Made by a program: the position numbers and the translations under genes. Positions 20,657 through 33,911 of a DNA stretch of 64,000 nt are shown one piece after another (position 1 is the first letter of the stretch; each line of letters starts with the position of its first letter). Source of the DNA: JALORV01 sp963707445 (GTDB taxonomy: Bacteria; Pseudomonadota; Gammaproteobacteria; Burkholderiales; Burkholderiaceae_F); NCBI GenBank assembly GCA_963707445.1, contig CAVPPW010000050.1:186001-250000 (forward strand), read 5' to 3'. The notes beneath the pieces were generated by a model that did no database searches, was not told where the DNA came from, and was given only the letters and a program-made list of their open reading frames with translations.

Positions 20657-21236
20657 TCAGCGCACGCCGCGCGCTTTCGTGATCATTTCCCGCGACAGAC
20701 TGAGCTTGGCTCCCGCCTGACGGTTCGCCGGATCGAGCTTCGACGCTCGTTGGTAAGCATCGGCCGCCATCTGCAGATAGATGTCGCCGAGGTTCTCGTA
20801 AGCGGTCGCATAGTTGGGAGCCGCGACGATCGCCTGCTCGAGCGCGGCACGCGCATTGTCAAGCCGACCCTCGCTCGCGTAGATGACGGCCAGGTTGTTA
20901 TACGGCTCGGGCAATTCCGGAAACTCCTCCGTCAGCTTCTGGAACACCTCGCGCGCCTGCTCGGTCTGCTTCATCTCGGTCAGGATGACGCCGCGCACGA
21001 AACGCATCTGCGCGTCGCGCGGGTTCTTCGACCAGATGCTCATCGGCGCGCGCGAGTGCCTGCGGGAGCCGCTTCGATACGATCAGCTGCTGCACCTGCT
21101 GCAGGTCGGTCGGCGGCTCGCGGTCCGTCGAAAGCGTGCCGATGGTCTGCGGCGGAAGCGCCGTCGACACCTGCGACCAGGCGGGACAGGCTATCGCTGC
21201 GGCGATCGCAAAGGGGAGGATGCGGCGGACAAGCAT
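20657..21236 (-). CDS. exported tetratricopeptide-repeat protein (one frameshift)
   Basis: About 192 residues: a signal peptide (MLVRRILPFAIAAAIACPAWSQ), a linker, then tandem TPR units (MRFVRGVILTEMKQTEQARE, YNNLAVIYASEGRLDNARAA, YENLGDIYLQMAADAYQRAS). The break is at about 21040; removing one base joins ADEHLV to KNPRDAQM. It is first in the operon with ppiA, ppiB and lpxH and diverges from cysS. It is probably a periplasmic scaffold; the partner is unknown. Confidence 0.8.
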
Positions 21237-21416
21237 CGAGGGCGCTGCGCCAGGCCGAGGAAGGAGGGTGAAACGGGACGCGTTGATATACTGAAACGAT
21301 TCTACAACCGACCCCCTCGTGAAATGAGACTCCGGCGCTGTTGACGAGCCTGCTGCGGCCTTGTCCATCGCCCATCATTCCGTCCGGCGCACGACGGACG
21401 TTCACGGGGATCCCGC

Positions 21417-22781
<1,365 letters not shown>

Positions 22782-22797
<16 letters not shown>

Positions 22798-23435
22798 CGG
22801 CCGCTGCGCGACCGGCGTACTGGTTGCAGGCGCGGCGCGCACTCTCGCGCGGCGATGCGACGATGGCAGGCATCATCGCGGCACATCCGCGCGTCGCGCT
22901 GACATCGCGCGGCGATGCCTTCACGACGCTCGCGCGCTCGATCGTCGGCCAGCAGATCTCGGTGAAGGCTGCGCAGGCGGTCTGGGGCCGCTTCGCCACA
23001 TGCTGCGGGGAGCTCGCGCCGCGCGCGGTGCTGCGACGGCGCGCGACGACGCTGCGGGCCTGCGGCCTGTCGGACCGCAAGGTCGAATACATCCGCGACC
23101 TTGCGCAGCATTTCGTCACTGGACGGGTCGACCCGACGAAGTTCGCGACCCAGTCCGACGAAGAAATCATCGCGGAACTGATCGATATTCGCGGCATCGG
23201 CCGCTGGACCGCTGAGATGTTCTTGATCTTCAATCTGCTCCGGCCTAATGTGCTGCCGCTGGACGACCTGGGGCTGCTGAAGGCCGTGAGTCTCAACTAT
23301 TTGGAAGGCGCGCCGATCCAGGGCCGGGAGGGGCGAGAGCGGGTCGTCGCGCTCGCCGCGTCGTGGGAACCCTGGCGCAGCGTCGCAACCTGGTATCTGT
23401 GGCGCAGTCTCGATCCGGTGCCGGTCGAATACTGA
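22782..23435 (+). CDS. alkA: DNA-3-methyladenine glycosylase (AlkA-like)
   Basis: 217-residue HhH-GPD base-excision glycosylase. The helix-hairpin-helix is DIRGIGRWTAEM and the catalytic Asp lies in PLDDLGL. The N-terminal TATA-like domain of E. coli AlkA is absent, as in many betaproteobacterial and yeast Mag1-like enzymes. The GTG start at 22782 overlaps the cysS end by 16 bases. It removes alkylated purines from DNA. The frame is intact and accA follows after eight bases. Confidence 0.87.
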
Positions 23436-23443
23436 GGGCAGCA

Positions 23444-24419
23444 ATGGCAAAGACCACTTTCCTGGAGTTCGAGCAGCCGATCGCCGAGCTCGAGGGCAAG
23501 ATCGACGAGCTGCAGCTTCGTGCAGGACGACTCCGCGGTCGATATCTCGGAGGAGATCGAGCGGCTGCAGAAAAAGAGCCAGTCGCTGATCAAGGATATC
23601 TACGCCAAGCTTTCGCCGTGGCAGGTGTCGCAGATCGCGCGCCACCCGCAGCGGCCATACACGCTCGATTACATCGGCGATATTTTCACGGACTTCCACG
23701 AACTGCATGGCGACAGGTCGTTCGCGGACGACCTGTCGATCATCGGCGGCCTGGCTCGCTTTAACGGCCAGTCGGTGATGGTGCTGGGCCATCAGAAGGG
23801 CCGCGACACGAAGGAACGCGCGCTGCGCAATTTCGGCATGAGCCTTCCGGAAGGCTATCGCAAGGCGCTGCGGCTGATGAAGCTCGCCGAGAAATTCGGA
23901 CTGCCGGTCTTCACTTTCGTCGACACGCCGGGTGCGTATCCGGGCATCGACGCCGAGGAGCGCGGGCAGTCGGAGGCGATCGGGCACAACCTCTTCGAGA
24001 TGTCGCAGCTCAAGGTGCCGATCATGACGACGATCATCGGCGAGGGCGGCTCGGGCGGCGCACTCGCGATCGCGGTGGCGGACCAGGTGCTGATGCTGCA
24101 GTACTCGACCTATTCGGTGATTTCGCCTGAGGGCTGCGCGTCGATCCTGTGGAAGAGTGCCGACAAGGCGCCGGAGGCCGCCGAGGCGCTCGGGCTCACC
24201 GCGCATCGACTGAAAGCGCTGGGGCTGATCGACAAGATCGTCACCGAACCGCTCGGCGGCGCTCATCGCGACTCCAAGCAGATGTCGGCACTGCTCAAGC
24301 GTGCACTGGCCGACGCCCTGCGGCAGTTCTCCGGCATGAAGCCGCGCGAGCTGGTCGCCGCCCGGCATGAGCGGCTTCTCGCCTATGGCCGCTTCAAGAA
24401 CACGACCGACGAAAGCTGA
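23444..24419 (+). CDS. accA: acetyl-CoA carboxylase carboxyltransferase subunit alpha (one frameshift)
   Basis: Alpha subunit of the biotin-dependent carboxyltransferase that forms malonyl-CoA for fatty acid synthesis. FLEFEQPIAELEGKIDELQ opens the protein, and the crotonase-fold active region (TFVDTPGAYPGIDAEERGQS, IGEGGSGGALAI) is complete. The break is at about 23518: removing one base joins DELQ to VQDDSAVDISEEIERL. Corrected length is about 325 residues, normal for AccA. It overlaps the tilS start. Confidence 0.95.
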
Positions 24420-25858
24420 TCCGCTCGACCGCGTGCTGCTCGATGCGGCCGCGCAGGCGCTGCGCGACGCGGCAGCGCTAGCGCAGTCCCGGCACGACGC
24501 TGACGAGACGGCACTGCGACGACGTCCGCCGCGGCCTGCGGCGGCCACAGCCGTCGTTGGCTACAGCGGCGGGCGCGATTCGACCGCGCTGCTGCATGTG
24601 CTGACGAGGCTGGCGCGCCAGCGGGGCTCGGGGCTGCGCGAGGTCATTGCGGTGCATGTCCATCATGGCCTGAGTCGGCGCGCCGACGAGTGGCTCGCAC
24701 ACTGCGAGGCGCACGCCGCCCGCGTTGGTGTGCGCTTTATCGCACGCCACGTGTCGGTGCAGCGCGCCGGCCGCGGGCTCGAGGCCGCGGCGCGTGCCGC
24801 GCGCTACCAGGCGCTCGCCGATGTGGCCGAGGAAACTGGCGCCGAGTTCGTCTGCTGCGCGCACCATCGCGACGACCGCATCGAGACCTTCCTGATCCAG
24901 TGGATGCGCGGCGCCGGTCCGGAGGGTCTGGCGTCATTTCCGGCGGCGCGGGCCCTGGCTGACGATGGGCCGCTGCTGCTGCGCCCCTTCATCGACGTTC
25001 CACGCGCCGAGATCGAGCGCTACGTTGCAGCTCATGAACTGGAGTTCGTCGAGGACGACAGCAACGATGACCCGGCGCTGCTGCGCAATGCATTGCGGCT
25101 CGACGTGATCCCGCGTCTCGACGCGCTGCGACCAGGCTTTCGCGCCGCGGCCGCGCGTTCGGCGGACCTCGTCGCCGAGGCCGCCGAAGCGTTGCGCAGC
25201 GTCGCCGCGGATGACCTCGAAGCGTGCCAGCAGGGCGCGCCGGTGGGCATGCTGCGGCTGGATGCGCTGTCGACGCTGCCGGCGGCGCGACAGACCTGGG
25301 CACTGCGTGCGTGGCTCGCGAGCCACGGCATCGAAGCCGTCTCGCGCGCAAGGCTCGGCGAGATGCTGCAGCAGGCGCGTGCGGCGCGCAGCGACGCGCG
25401 GCTGCTGGTGCGCGCCGGCGACAAGGAAGTGCGGCGCTATCGCGGTCTGCTGCTGGTGAAGGAGAGCGAAGGTGGCGCGCGCGACGCCGAATCGTTTCGC
25501 TGGTCGGGCGAGGATGAGATCGCGCTGCCGAGCTGGGGCGGCGTACTGCGTTTTCGCCGGCTGAACGACGAAGAAGGCTTCGACCCCGCGTGGCTGGCGG
25601 CACGGCCGCTCGAGGCGCGCCCGCGTGCGGGTGGCGAGCGTTTCAAGCCCCGGGCGGGGCGGCCATCGCGGACGCTCAAGCGGCTCTATCAGGACGCCGG
25701 CCATCGCCGAGTTCGAGCGTGCGCGGCTGCCGCTGCTGTGGCGTGACGGCGAACTGATCTTCGTCGCCGGCCTCGGCGCTGACGTACGACTGACCGATCG
25801 CGACGGCGAGCGCATCCGGATCGAGTGGCAGCCCGACGCCTCGCTGCTGAGCGACTGA
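24367..25858 (+). CDS. tilS: tRNA(Ile)-lysidine synthase (one frameshift)
   Basis: PP-loop ATPase that converts C34 of tRNA-Ile(CAU) to lysidine, essential for AUA decoding. The PP-loop is VVGYSGGRDSTALLH, and the HHRDDRIETFLI and RPFIDVPRAEI motifs follow. A C-terminal TilS domain ends with LPLLWRDGELIFVAGLG. Removing one C at about 25698 joins YQDAG to IAEFERARLP. The assumed ATG overlaps accA by 53 bases; a start at 24385 is also possible. Corrected length is about 496 residues. Confidence 0.9.
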
Positions 25859-26002
25859 GCGCGGCTCGTCGCAAGAGGTGCGCGGGCGTGCCTGCGCGGC
25901 AGACTGATACGGATCAGTCGAACCGAAGCCCCCTCGCACCTATAATCGCGAGTTGCCTTTTCTCGAACCACAGAACGCGGCGCGATGAGCGCCCGCGCGG
26001 CC

Positions 26003-27259
26003 ATGGCACTCATCATTCAGAAGTATGGCGGCACCTCGATCGGCTCGGTCGACCGCATCAAGAATGTCGCACGCCGCCTCGAGAAGTGGCAGAAGGCGGG
26101 TCATCAGCTGGTCGTCGTCGTCTCCGCGATGAGCGGCGAAACCAACCGGCTGCTCGGACTCGCCAAGGAAGTGCAGGCGAGCCCCGATCCGCGCGAACTC
26201 GACGTCGTTGCCTCGACCGGCGAACAGGTCACGATCGCCCTGCTGGCGATGGCGCTGATGGACCGGGGCCTCAAGGCCAAGAGCTACACCGGTCCGCAGG
26301 TGCACGTGCTGACCGACAGCGCATTTACGAAAGCGCGGATCCTCGAGATCGACGAGAAAAACATCCGGCGCGACCTCGAGCGCGGCACGATCGTCGTCGT
26401 CGCCGGGTTCCAGGGCGCCGACGAGCACGGCAACCTCACGACGCTGGGCCGCGGCGGCTCCGATACCTCGGCAGTCGCGCTGGCCGCCGCATTGAAGGCG
26501 GACGAGTGCCAGATTTACACCGATGTCGACGGTGTCTACACGACCGACCCGCGCATCGTCCCCGAGGCGCGGCGGCTCGAGAAGGTCACCTTCGAGGAAA
26601 TGCTCGAGATGGCCAGCCTCGGCTCCAAGGTGCTGCAGATCCGCTCGGTCGAGTTCGCCGGCAAGTACAGGGTGCCGCTGCGGGTCCTGTCCAGCCTCAC
26701 CGAACCCGACCTGCCGCTGGCCGAAGAAGCTTCATCCGGCACGCTGATCACTTTCGAGGAAGCCTCAATGATGGAAAAGGCTGTCATCTCCGGTGTCGCG
26801 TTCTCGCGCGACGAAGCCAAGATCACGCTGACGCGGGTGCCCGACCGGCCGGGCATTGCCTACCAGATCCTCGGTGCGATCGCCGATGCCAACATCGACG
26901 TCGACATGATCGTGCAGAACATCAGCGTCGAGGGCACGACCGACTTCTCGTTCACGGTTCATCGCAACGAGTACCAGAAGGCGCTCGAAGTGCTGAACAG
27001 CAAGGTCAAGGACCATGTCGGCGCCAAGCAGATCGTCGGCGACCCGAAGATCGCGAAGGTTTCGGTCGTCGGCATCGGCATGCGTTCGCACGTCGGCATC
27101 GCGAGCCTGATGTTCCGCACGCTTTCCGAGGAGGGAATCAACATCCAGATGATCTCGACCAGCGAGATCAAGATCTCGGTCGTCGTCGAGGACAAGTACA
27201 TGGAACTCGCGGTACGCGCGCTGCACAAGGCCTTCGGACTGGAGCAGGTTCCCGCTTGA
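26003..27259 (+). CDS. lysC: aspartate kinase
   Basis: First enzyme of the aspartate pathway (lysine, threonine, methionine). 418 residues starting MALIIQKYGGTS, the family hallmark, so the ATG at 26003 is chosen over 25985. The kinase domain (VVSAMSGETN, GRGGSDTSAVALAAAL) is followed by two ACT domains (about residues 265–335 and 345–410) for feedback control. The frame is intact. It ends in an intrinsic terminator ahead of tRNA-Ser. Confidence 0.96.
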   Translation: MALIIQKYGGTSIGSVDRIKNVARRLEKWQKAGHQLVVVVSAMSGETNRLLGLAKEVQASPDPRELDVVASTGEQVTIALLAMALMDRGLKAKSYTGPQVHVLTDSAFTKARILEIDEKNIRRDLERGTIVVVAGFQGADEHGNLTTLGRGGSDTSAVALAAALKADECQIYTDVDGVYTTDPRIVPEARRLEKVTFEEMLEMASLGSKVLQIRSVEFAGKYRVPLRVLSSLTEPDLPLAEEASSGTLITFEEASMMEKAVISGVAFSRDEAKITLTRVPDRPGIAYQILGAIADANIDVDMIVQNISVEGTTDFSFTVHRNEYQKALEVLNSKVKDHVGAKQIVGDPKIAKVSVVGIGMRSHVGIASLMFRTLSEEGINIQMISTSEIKISVVVEDKYMELAVRALHKAFGLEQVPA

Positions 27260-27299
27260 ACGTTGCCGAGCGCCGCGGCAGAGACTAAACTTGCGCTGG

Positions 27300-27329
27300 C
27301 CGCGCGGGCTTCGACCCGCGCGGTTTTTT
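27300..27329 (+). terminator. intrinsic terminator of lysC
   Basis: GC-rich hairpin CCGCGCGGG/CCCGCGCGG with a TTCG-containing tetraloop region, followed by six T residues, 41 bases past the lysC stop. This is a classical strong Rho-independent terminator. Confidence 0.92.
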
Positions 27330-27417
27330 GGTAGGTGGACAATGCTCCCGACACGGCGGCCCGGGCAGACGCCCAACCGAGTCGGATGCGATTGGCAGTA
27401 ACCAACTGCAAGGTCTA

Positions 27418-27511
27418 GGAGACGTGGCCGAGAGGTCGAAGGCACTCCCCTGCTAAGGGAGCATGCGCGCAAAAACGTGCATCGACGGTTCGAATCCGTC
27501 CGTCTCCGCCA
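27418..27511 (+). tRNA. tRNA-Ser (anticodon GCU)
   Basis: The 7-bp acceptor stem GGAGACG/CGTCTCC is perfect, followed by discriminator G and an encoded CCA. The D arm is TGGCCGAGAGG, and the anticodon stem CTCCC/GGGAG encloses CTGCTAA with anticodon GCT. A long variable arm (about 20 bases) marks a class II serine tRNA, and the T arm GGTTCGAATCC is standard. It reads AGC/AGU codons. Confidence 0.97.
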
Positions 27512-27651
27512 CCAACGATCGTAAGTGGCTGAAAAATAATAAGTTACGCCTGACGTATCCCCTTATTTATCCATAGAACCTCAAGCGCATTGAGCCTGCG
27601 CTTTTTCTTGCCTGGCTTTTCGTCGGAATGTTGCGCAATCGCCGCGCCTGT

Positions 27652-28049
27652 CTAACGTGTCGCGCTTGGTTTGTTTGCTCTGAACTCCCACGGCGGCGCT
27701 GGCGCAACGTCTCTCCAGAGTCCACGTTTCTCGTTTCGCGCTGTCGTTTCAAGCGGCAGGTATTGCTCAGGGTGCTTGAGGTAGCGAGTGAAGCTCCACG
27801 CTGATCCTGCCTCGACCTGCCTCCAGTTTGTGTCCCGTCGCAGTAAATGTGCGCAACGGTTCGGTCATATTTATCTATGCCTGTCGTCGTGGCCTCGACC
27901 TTCTTGGCGTGCCGAAACACTTGCTCAAGGTTTCGCCGAGAGACTTGGCTGTTGGGCTGCGTACGTTCGGGTGCATCTACCTCAGCAAGCCGTATCGTTG
28001 TCTTTACTGCGCCGTCCGATAGCGTGAGGGCGTAGCCGTCGGAAATCAT
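27652..28049 (-). pseudogene. thermonuclease (SNase-like) gene, frameshifted and probably lacking its N-terminus
   Basis: The first frame reads ISDGYALTLSDG, IRLAEVDAPER, and TGIDKYDRTVAHIYCDG, matching SNase motifs (the IDAPE region and the YGRxVA region). A shifted frame then continues VEAGSAWSFTRYLKHPEQYL and NEKRGLWRD, the typical SNase C-terminus, to a TAG at 27652. The break is near 27830 and needs a one-base gain or two-base loss, unlike most breaks here. No signal peptide is found. Base composition is less GC-rich than in the neighbours. Confidence 0.7.
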
Positions 28050-28084
28050 TAACAATAATTAACACCTGCGCGAGAGCTCTTCGA

Positions 28085-28286
28085 TCAATCTTTGTCCTTT
28101 GTGCCAAGGCTCGGACTGACCTGAGGAGGCACCGTCTCCGGGTCAATCTCGATGTAATCCGTCTCGATACATACGGCCTCGGGGTGCTCCTTGCGAATTG
28201 ATTCCTCGGTCGTTCGATATGGGTCAGCGCACGATTACTGGTCGAAGTGCGCTGTGCGGCTTCCCGCGCTTTTCGCGGCGTGACAT
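28085..28286 (-). CDS. small hypothetical protein, one frameshift
   Basis: A 66-residue protein is read if one base is removed near 28225: MSRREKRGKPHSALRPVIV continues as ADPYRTTEESIRKEHPEAVC and an acidic IETDYIEIDPETVPP tail. The joined product looks coherent, and the required correction (one extra base) is the same as for other genes here. It lies 36 bases upstream of the SNase gene, perhaps co-transcribed. No family recognised. Confidence 0.4.
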
Positions 28287-28462
28287 TGCGAAAGTTCGCA
28301 CCCTCTATGCCTTCTCGCGAACATTGCAAGTCACCAACCCCGTCCGCAATCAATGGCTTGGATACGGGCGTCGGTTTTGCATTGAGATGGCACGAAGCGT
28401 GCTCCAAAAGGGGGCTTACGGCACCGCTATGCACGGTGCCACGTACGGTAGTGGAGGACACA
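28287..28462. other. non-coding stretch upstream of solute-binding protein gene
   Basis: Together with the small minus-strand gene this fills the gap between the SNase remnant and the solute-binding protein. Frames crossing it show no family resemblance. GGCACCGCTATGC at about 28420 vaguely recalls a sigma-54 promoter but has the wrong spacing. A GTGGAGGA ribosome-binding site lies just before the downstream ATG. Confidence 0.4.
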
Positions 28463-29459
28463 ATGATGAGCGCACATGGTTGCGCGGCGTCCGCGTCGGT
28501 CGCGGCCTTCGCGCGCCAAGGGGCCGTGGTCCTGCCACCGGTGCTTTCGCGAGTCATCAACGCGACGATGGCCGCGGCACTGGCATTGTGCTTGGTTCAA
28601 CCGGTCAGCGCCCAGCAAGCAGACGTTCCGTTCGCCATCAAATACAACGGTACGCTGAAAAAAATAAACGAGAGCGGCGTCGTCCGTATCGGCCATCGCG
28701 AGAACTCGCCGCCGTTTGCGTTTCTCGACAAGAACAGCAAGCCGATCGGATACTCGCTCGACCTGTGCGAGATCGTCGTCGAAGAGATCGTCGCCGAGCT
28801 CGGGAAGGACATTCGAACCGAGTACCGCCCGGTAACGCCTGAGAACCGGTTCGATCTGGTTACGTCTGGACAGATCGACCTCGAATGCGGTTCGACGACG
28901 AACAATGCCGAGCGCCGGAAGATCGTGGCGTTCTCGCCCACGATTTTCGTCACCGGCACCAAGCTTCTGGTGCGGCGGGGGAGCGGAATCCTGAATTTCC
29001 GCAACCTACAGGGCAAGACGGTCGTGCTCACGCGCGGAACGGTCCACGAGACCGCTATCCCGAAGCTGGCTGAGCGACAGAAACTCGCGATCAAGTTCGT
29101 ATTCGCCGGTGACCACAACGAATCGTTCCAGATGCTGGCTTCGGGCAAGGCCGACGCATTCGCAAACGACGACGTGCAGCTCTACGGGATCCTGGCCGAG
29201 ACGAAGTCCGCGCGCCGATTTTCGCGTCGTCGGAGACTTTCTCACCTACGCCGACTACGCGCTGATGTTCCGCAAGGACGACCCGGAGTTCGCCGAGGTC
29301 GTCGAGCGCGCGTTTCACAGGCTCGCCGGGAGCCGCGAGATCGTGGCGATCTACGAACGCTGGTTCCAGAAGCCGCTGCCTTCGGGTACGCGCCTCAATC
29401 TGCCGATGAGCCCGCACCTCGAAGAACTCTTTCGCGTGCAAGGCTTGCCGTCGGATTGA
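28463..29459 (+). CDS. periplasmic amino-acid/dicarboxylate-type solute-binding protein (one frameshift)
   Basis: Family 3 extracellular solute-binding protein of about 332 residues, related to GltI. A long N-terminal region leads into a signal segment ending VQPVSAQQ. The ligand-binding fold shows VRIGHRENSPPFAFLD, IGYSLDLCEIV, DLECGSTTNNAERR and LTRGTVHE. The break is at about 29218; removing one base gives SAADFRVVGDFLTYADYALM. A GGAGGA site precedes the ATG. No permease or ATPase genes adjoin it, so it must work with transport components elsewhere or act as a sensor partner. Confidence 0.85.
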
Positions 29460-29529
29460 TCGCAATAACGCGAACGAGTTTGGGCGGTCGCGTCGATTCA
29501 GCATGTAGCCGCAAGCAAGGAGGACGTCC

Positions 29530-32194
<2,665 letters not shown>

Positions 32195-32284
32195 CACGAG
32201 CGCGTTTCATCATGAGGCCGAATCGCAGGGCGTCGAGCCGCGCCGCTGCGCTGAGTCGTAGGCGACCTTGTGGATAAGGGGATC

Positions 32285-33900
32285 ATGAGCGTGACCGAAG
32301 TGAAAGTGCCGGACATCGGCGACTTCAAGGACATGCCCGATCATCGAGATCATGGTCAAGGCGGGCGATCACGGTGAAGGCGGAGGATCCGCTCGTCTCG
32401 CTCGAGTCGGACAAGGCGACGATGGACGTGCCCGCGCCGGCGGCGCGGGACGGTCAAGGAACTCAAGGTCAAGGTCGGCGACAAGGTGAGCGAAGGCAGC
32501 GTGATCCTGCTGCTCGATCCGGCGCGCGGCGCGGTACGCCGCCGCAGCGCCGAAGACCGCGGTTTCGGCGCCGCCGTCGCCGACCAGCGCGCCGGGGGGT
32601 GTCGCCGAGGTGCGCGTGCCCGACATCGGCGATTTCAAGGACGTGCCGGTGATCGAGATGCATGGTCAAGCCGGGCGACACGGTGAAGGCGGAGGATGCG
32701 CTCGTCACGCTCGAGTCGGACAAGGCGACGATGGACGTGCCGGCGCCGCTCGGCGGCAAGGTGCAGGAAGTCGAAGGTCAAGGTCGGCGACAAGGTGTCC
32801 GAAGGCACGGTGATCCTGACGCTGCTGACCGGCAGCGGGTCTGCGATCGCGCCAGCAGCGGCCGAAGCCGTGACGGCGCAGAGCGCAGCAGCGGCGAGCA
32901 GCCCCTCGGCGCCGGGCGCGACGCCACAAACGGCTGCACCGGCTGCCGCCGGTAGCGCAGTCGACGAGGCGGCCTTCGGGCTCGCCTACGCAGGTCCCGG
33001 CGTGCGCAAGCTCGCGCGCGAGCTCGGCGTCGATCTCGGCAAGGTGAAGGGCACCGGCAACAAGGGCCGCATCCTGAAGGAAGACGTCGAGGCGTTCGCC
33101 AAGGGCGGCGCTCGCGCCGCCGAAGGCGGCGCCTGCCGCGGCCGCGGCGGGCGTCGGTGGCATCGATCTCCTGCCCTGGCCGAAGGTCGATTTCGCGAAG
33201 TTCGGCCCGATCGAAACCAAGCCGCTGTCGCGGATCAAGAAGATTTCCGGCGCCAACCTGCATCGCAACTGGGTGATGATCCCGCACGTCACCAATCACG
33301 ACGATGCCGACATCACCGATCTCGAGGCATTCCGCGTGCAGTTCAACAAGGAGAACGAGAAGAGCGGCGTCAAGGTCAGCATGCTCGCGTTCATGATCAA
33401 GGCGGCGGTCGCGACGCTGAAGAAGATTCCCCGAGTTCAACGCCTCGCTCGACGGCGACAACCTGATCCTCAAGAAGTACTACCACATCGGCTTCGCGGC
33501 CGACACGCCGCAGGGTCTGGTCGTGCCGGTGATCCGCGACGCGGACAAGAAGGGCGTGGTCGACATCGCGAAGGAGATGGGCGATCTCGCCAAGCTCGCG
33601 CGCGACGGCAAGCTGAAGCCCGACCAGATGCAGGGCGGCACGTTCACGATCTCGAGCCTCGGCGGCATCGGCGGCATCTACTTCACGCCGATCATCAACG
33701 CGCCCGAAGTCGCGATCATGGGTGTGTGCCGCTCGTTCTGGAAACAGGTGTCGCAACGACGGCAAGACGTCGTCGTGGCGCTTCATGCTGCCGCTGTCGC
33801 TGTCATGGGATCACCGCGTGATCGACGGCGCGGCGGCGGCGCGCTTCAACGCGTATTTCGCCGGCACTGCTCGCGCGACATGCGCCGCGTGCTGATGTAA
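32285..33900 (+). CDS. aceF: dihydrolipoamide acetyltransferase, PDH E2 (many frameshifts)
   Basis: Core of the PDH complex that transfers acetyl groups to CoA. Two lipoyl domains (about 32285–32515 and 32600–32830), each with the lipoylation motif ESDKATMDVP, are followed by an Ala/Pro linker. A peripheral subunit-binding domain (GPGVRKLARELGVDLGKVKG) and the catalytic domain with SWDHRVIDGAAAARF come next. Breaks occur near 32341, 32369, 32445, 32660, 32775, 33110, 33430, 33750 and 33870. Corrected length is about 535 residues. AAGGGG precedes the ATG. Confidence 0.93.
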
Positions 33901-33911
33901 CGGAGACTGCA

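Noticed and set aside
28415..28435. GGCACCGCTATGC as a sigma-54 promoter for the solute-binding protein
   Set aside because: The GG to GC spacing is one base short and the flanking consensus is poor.
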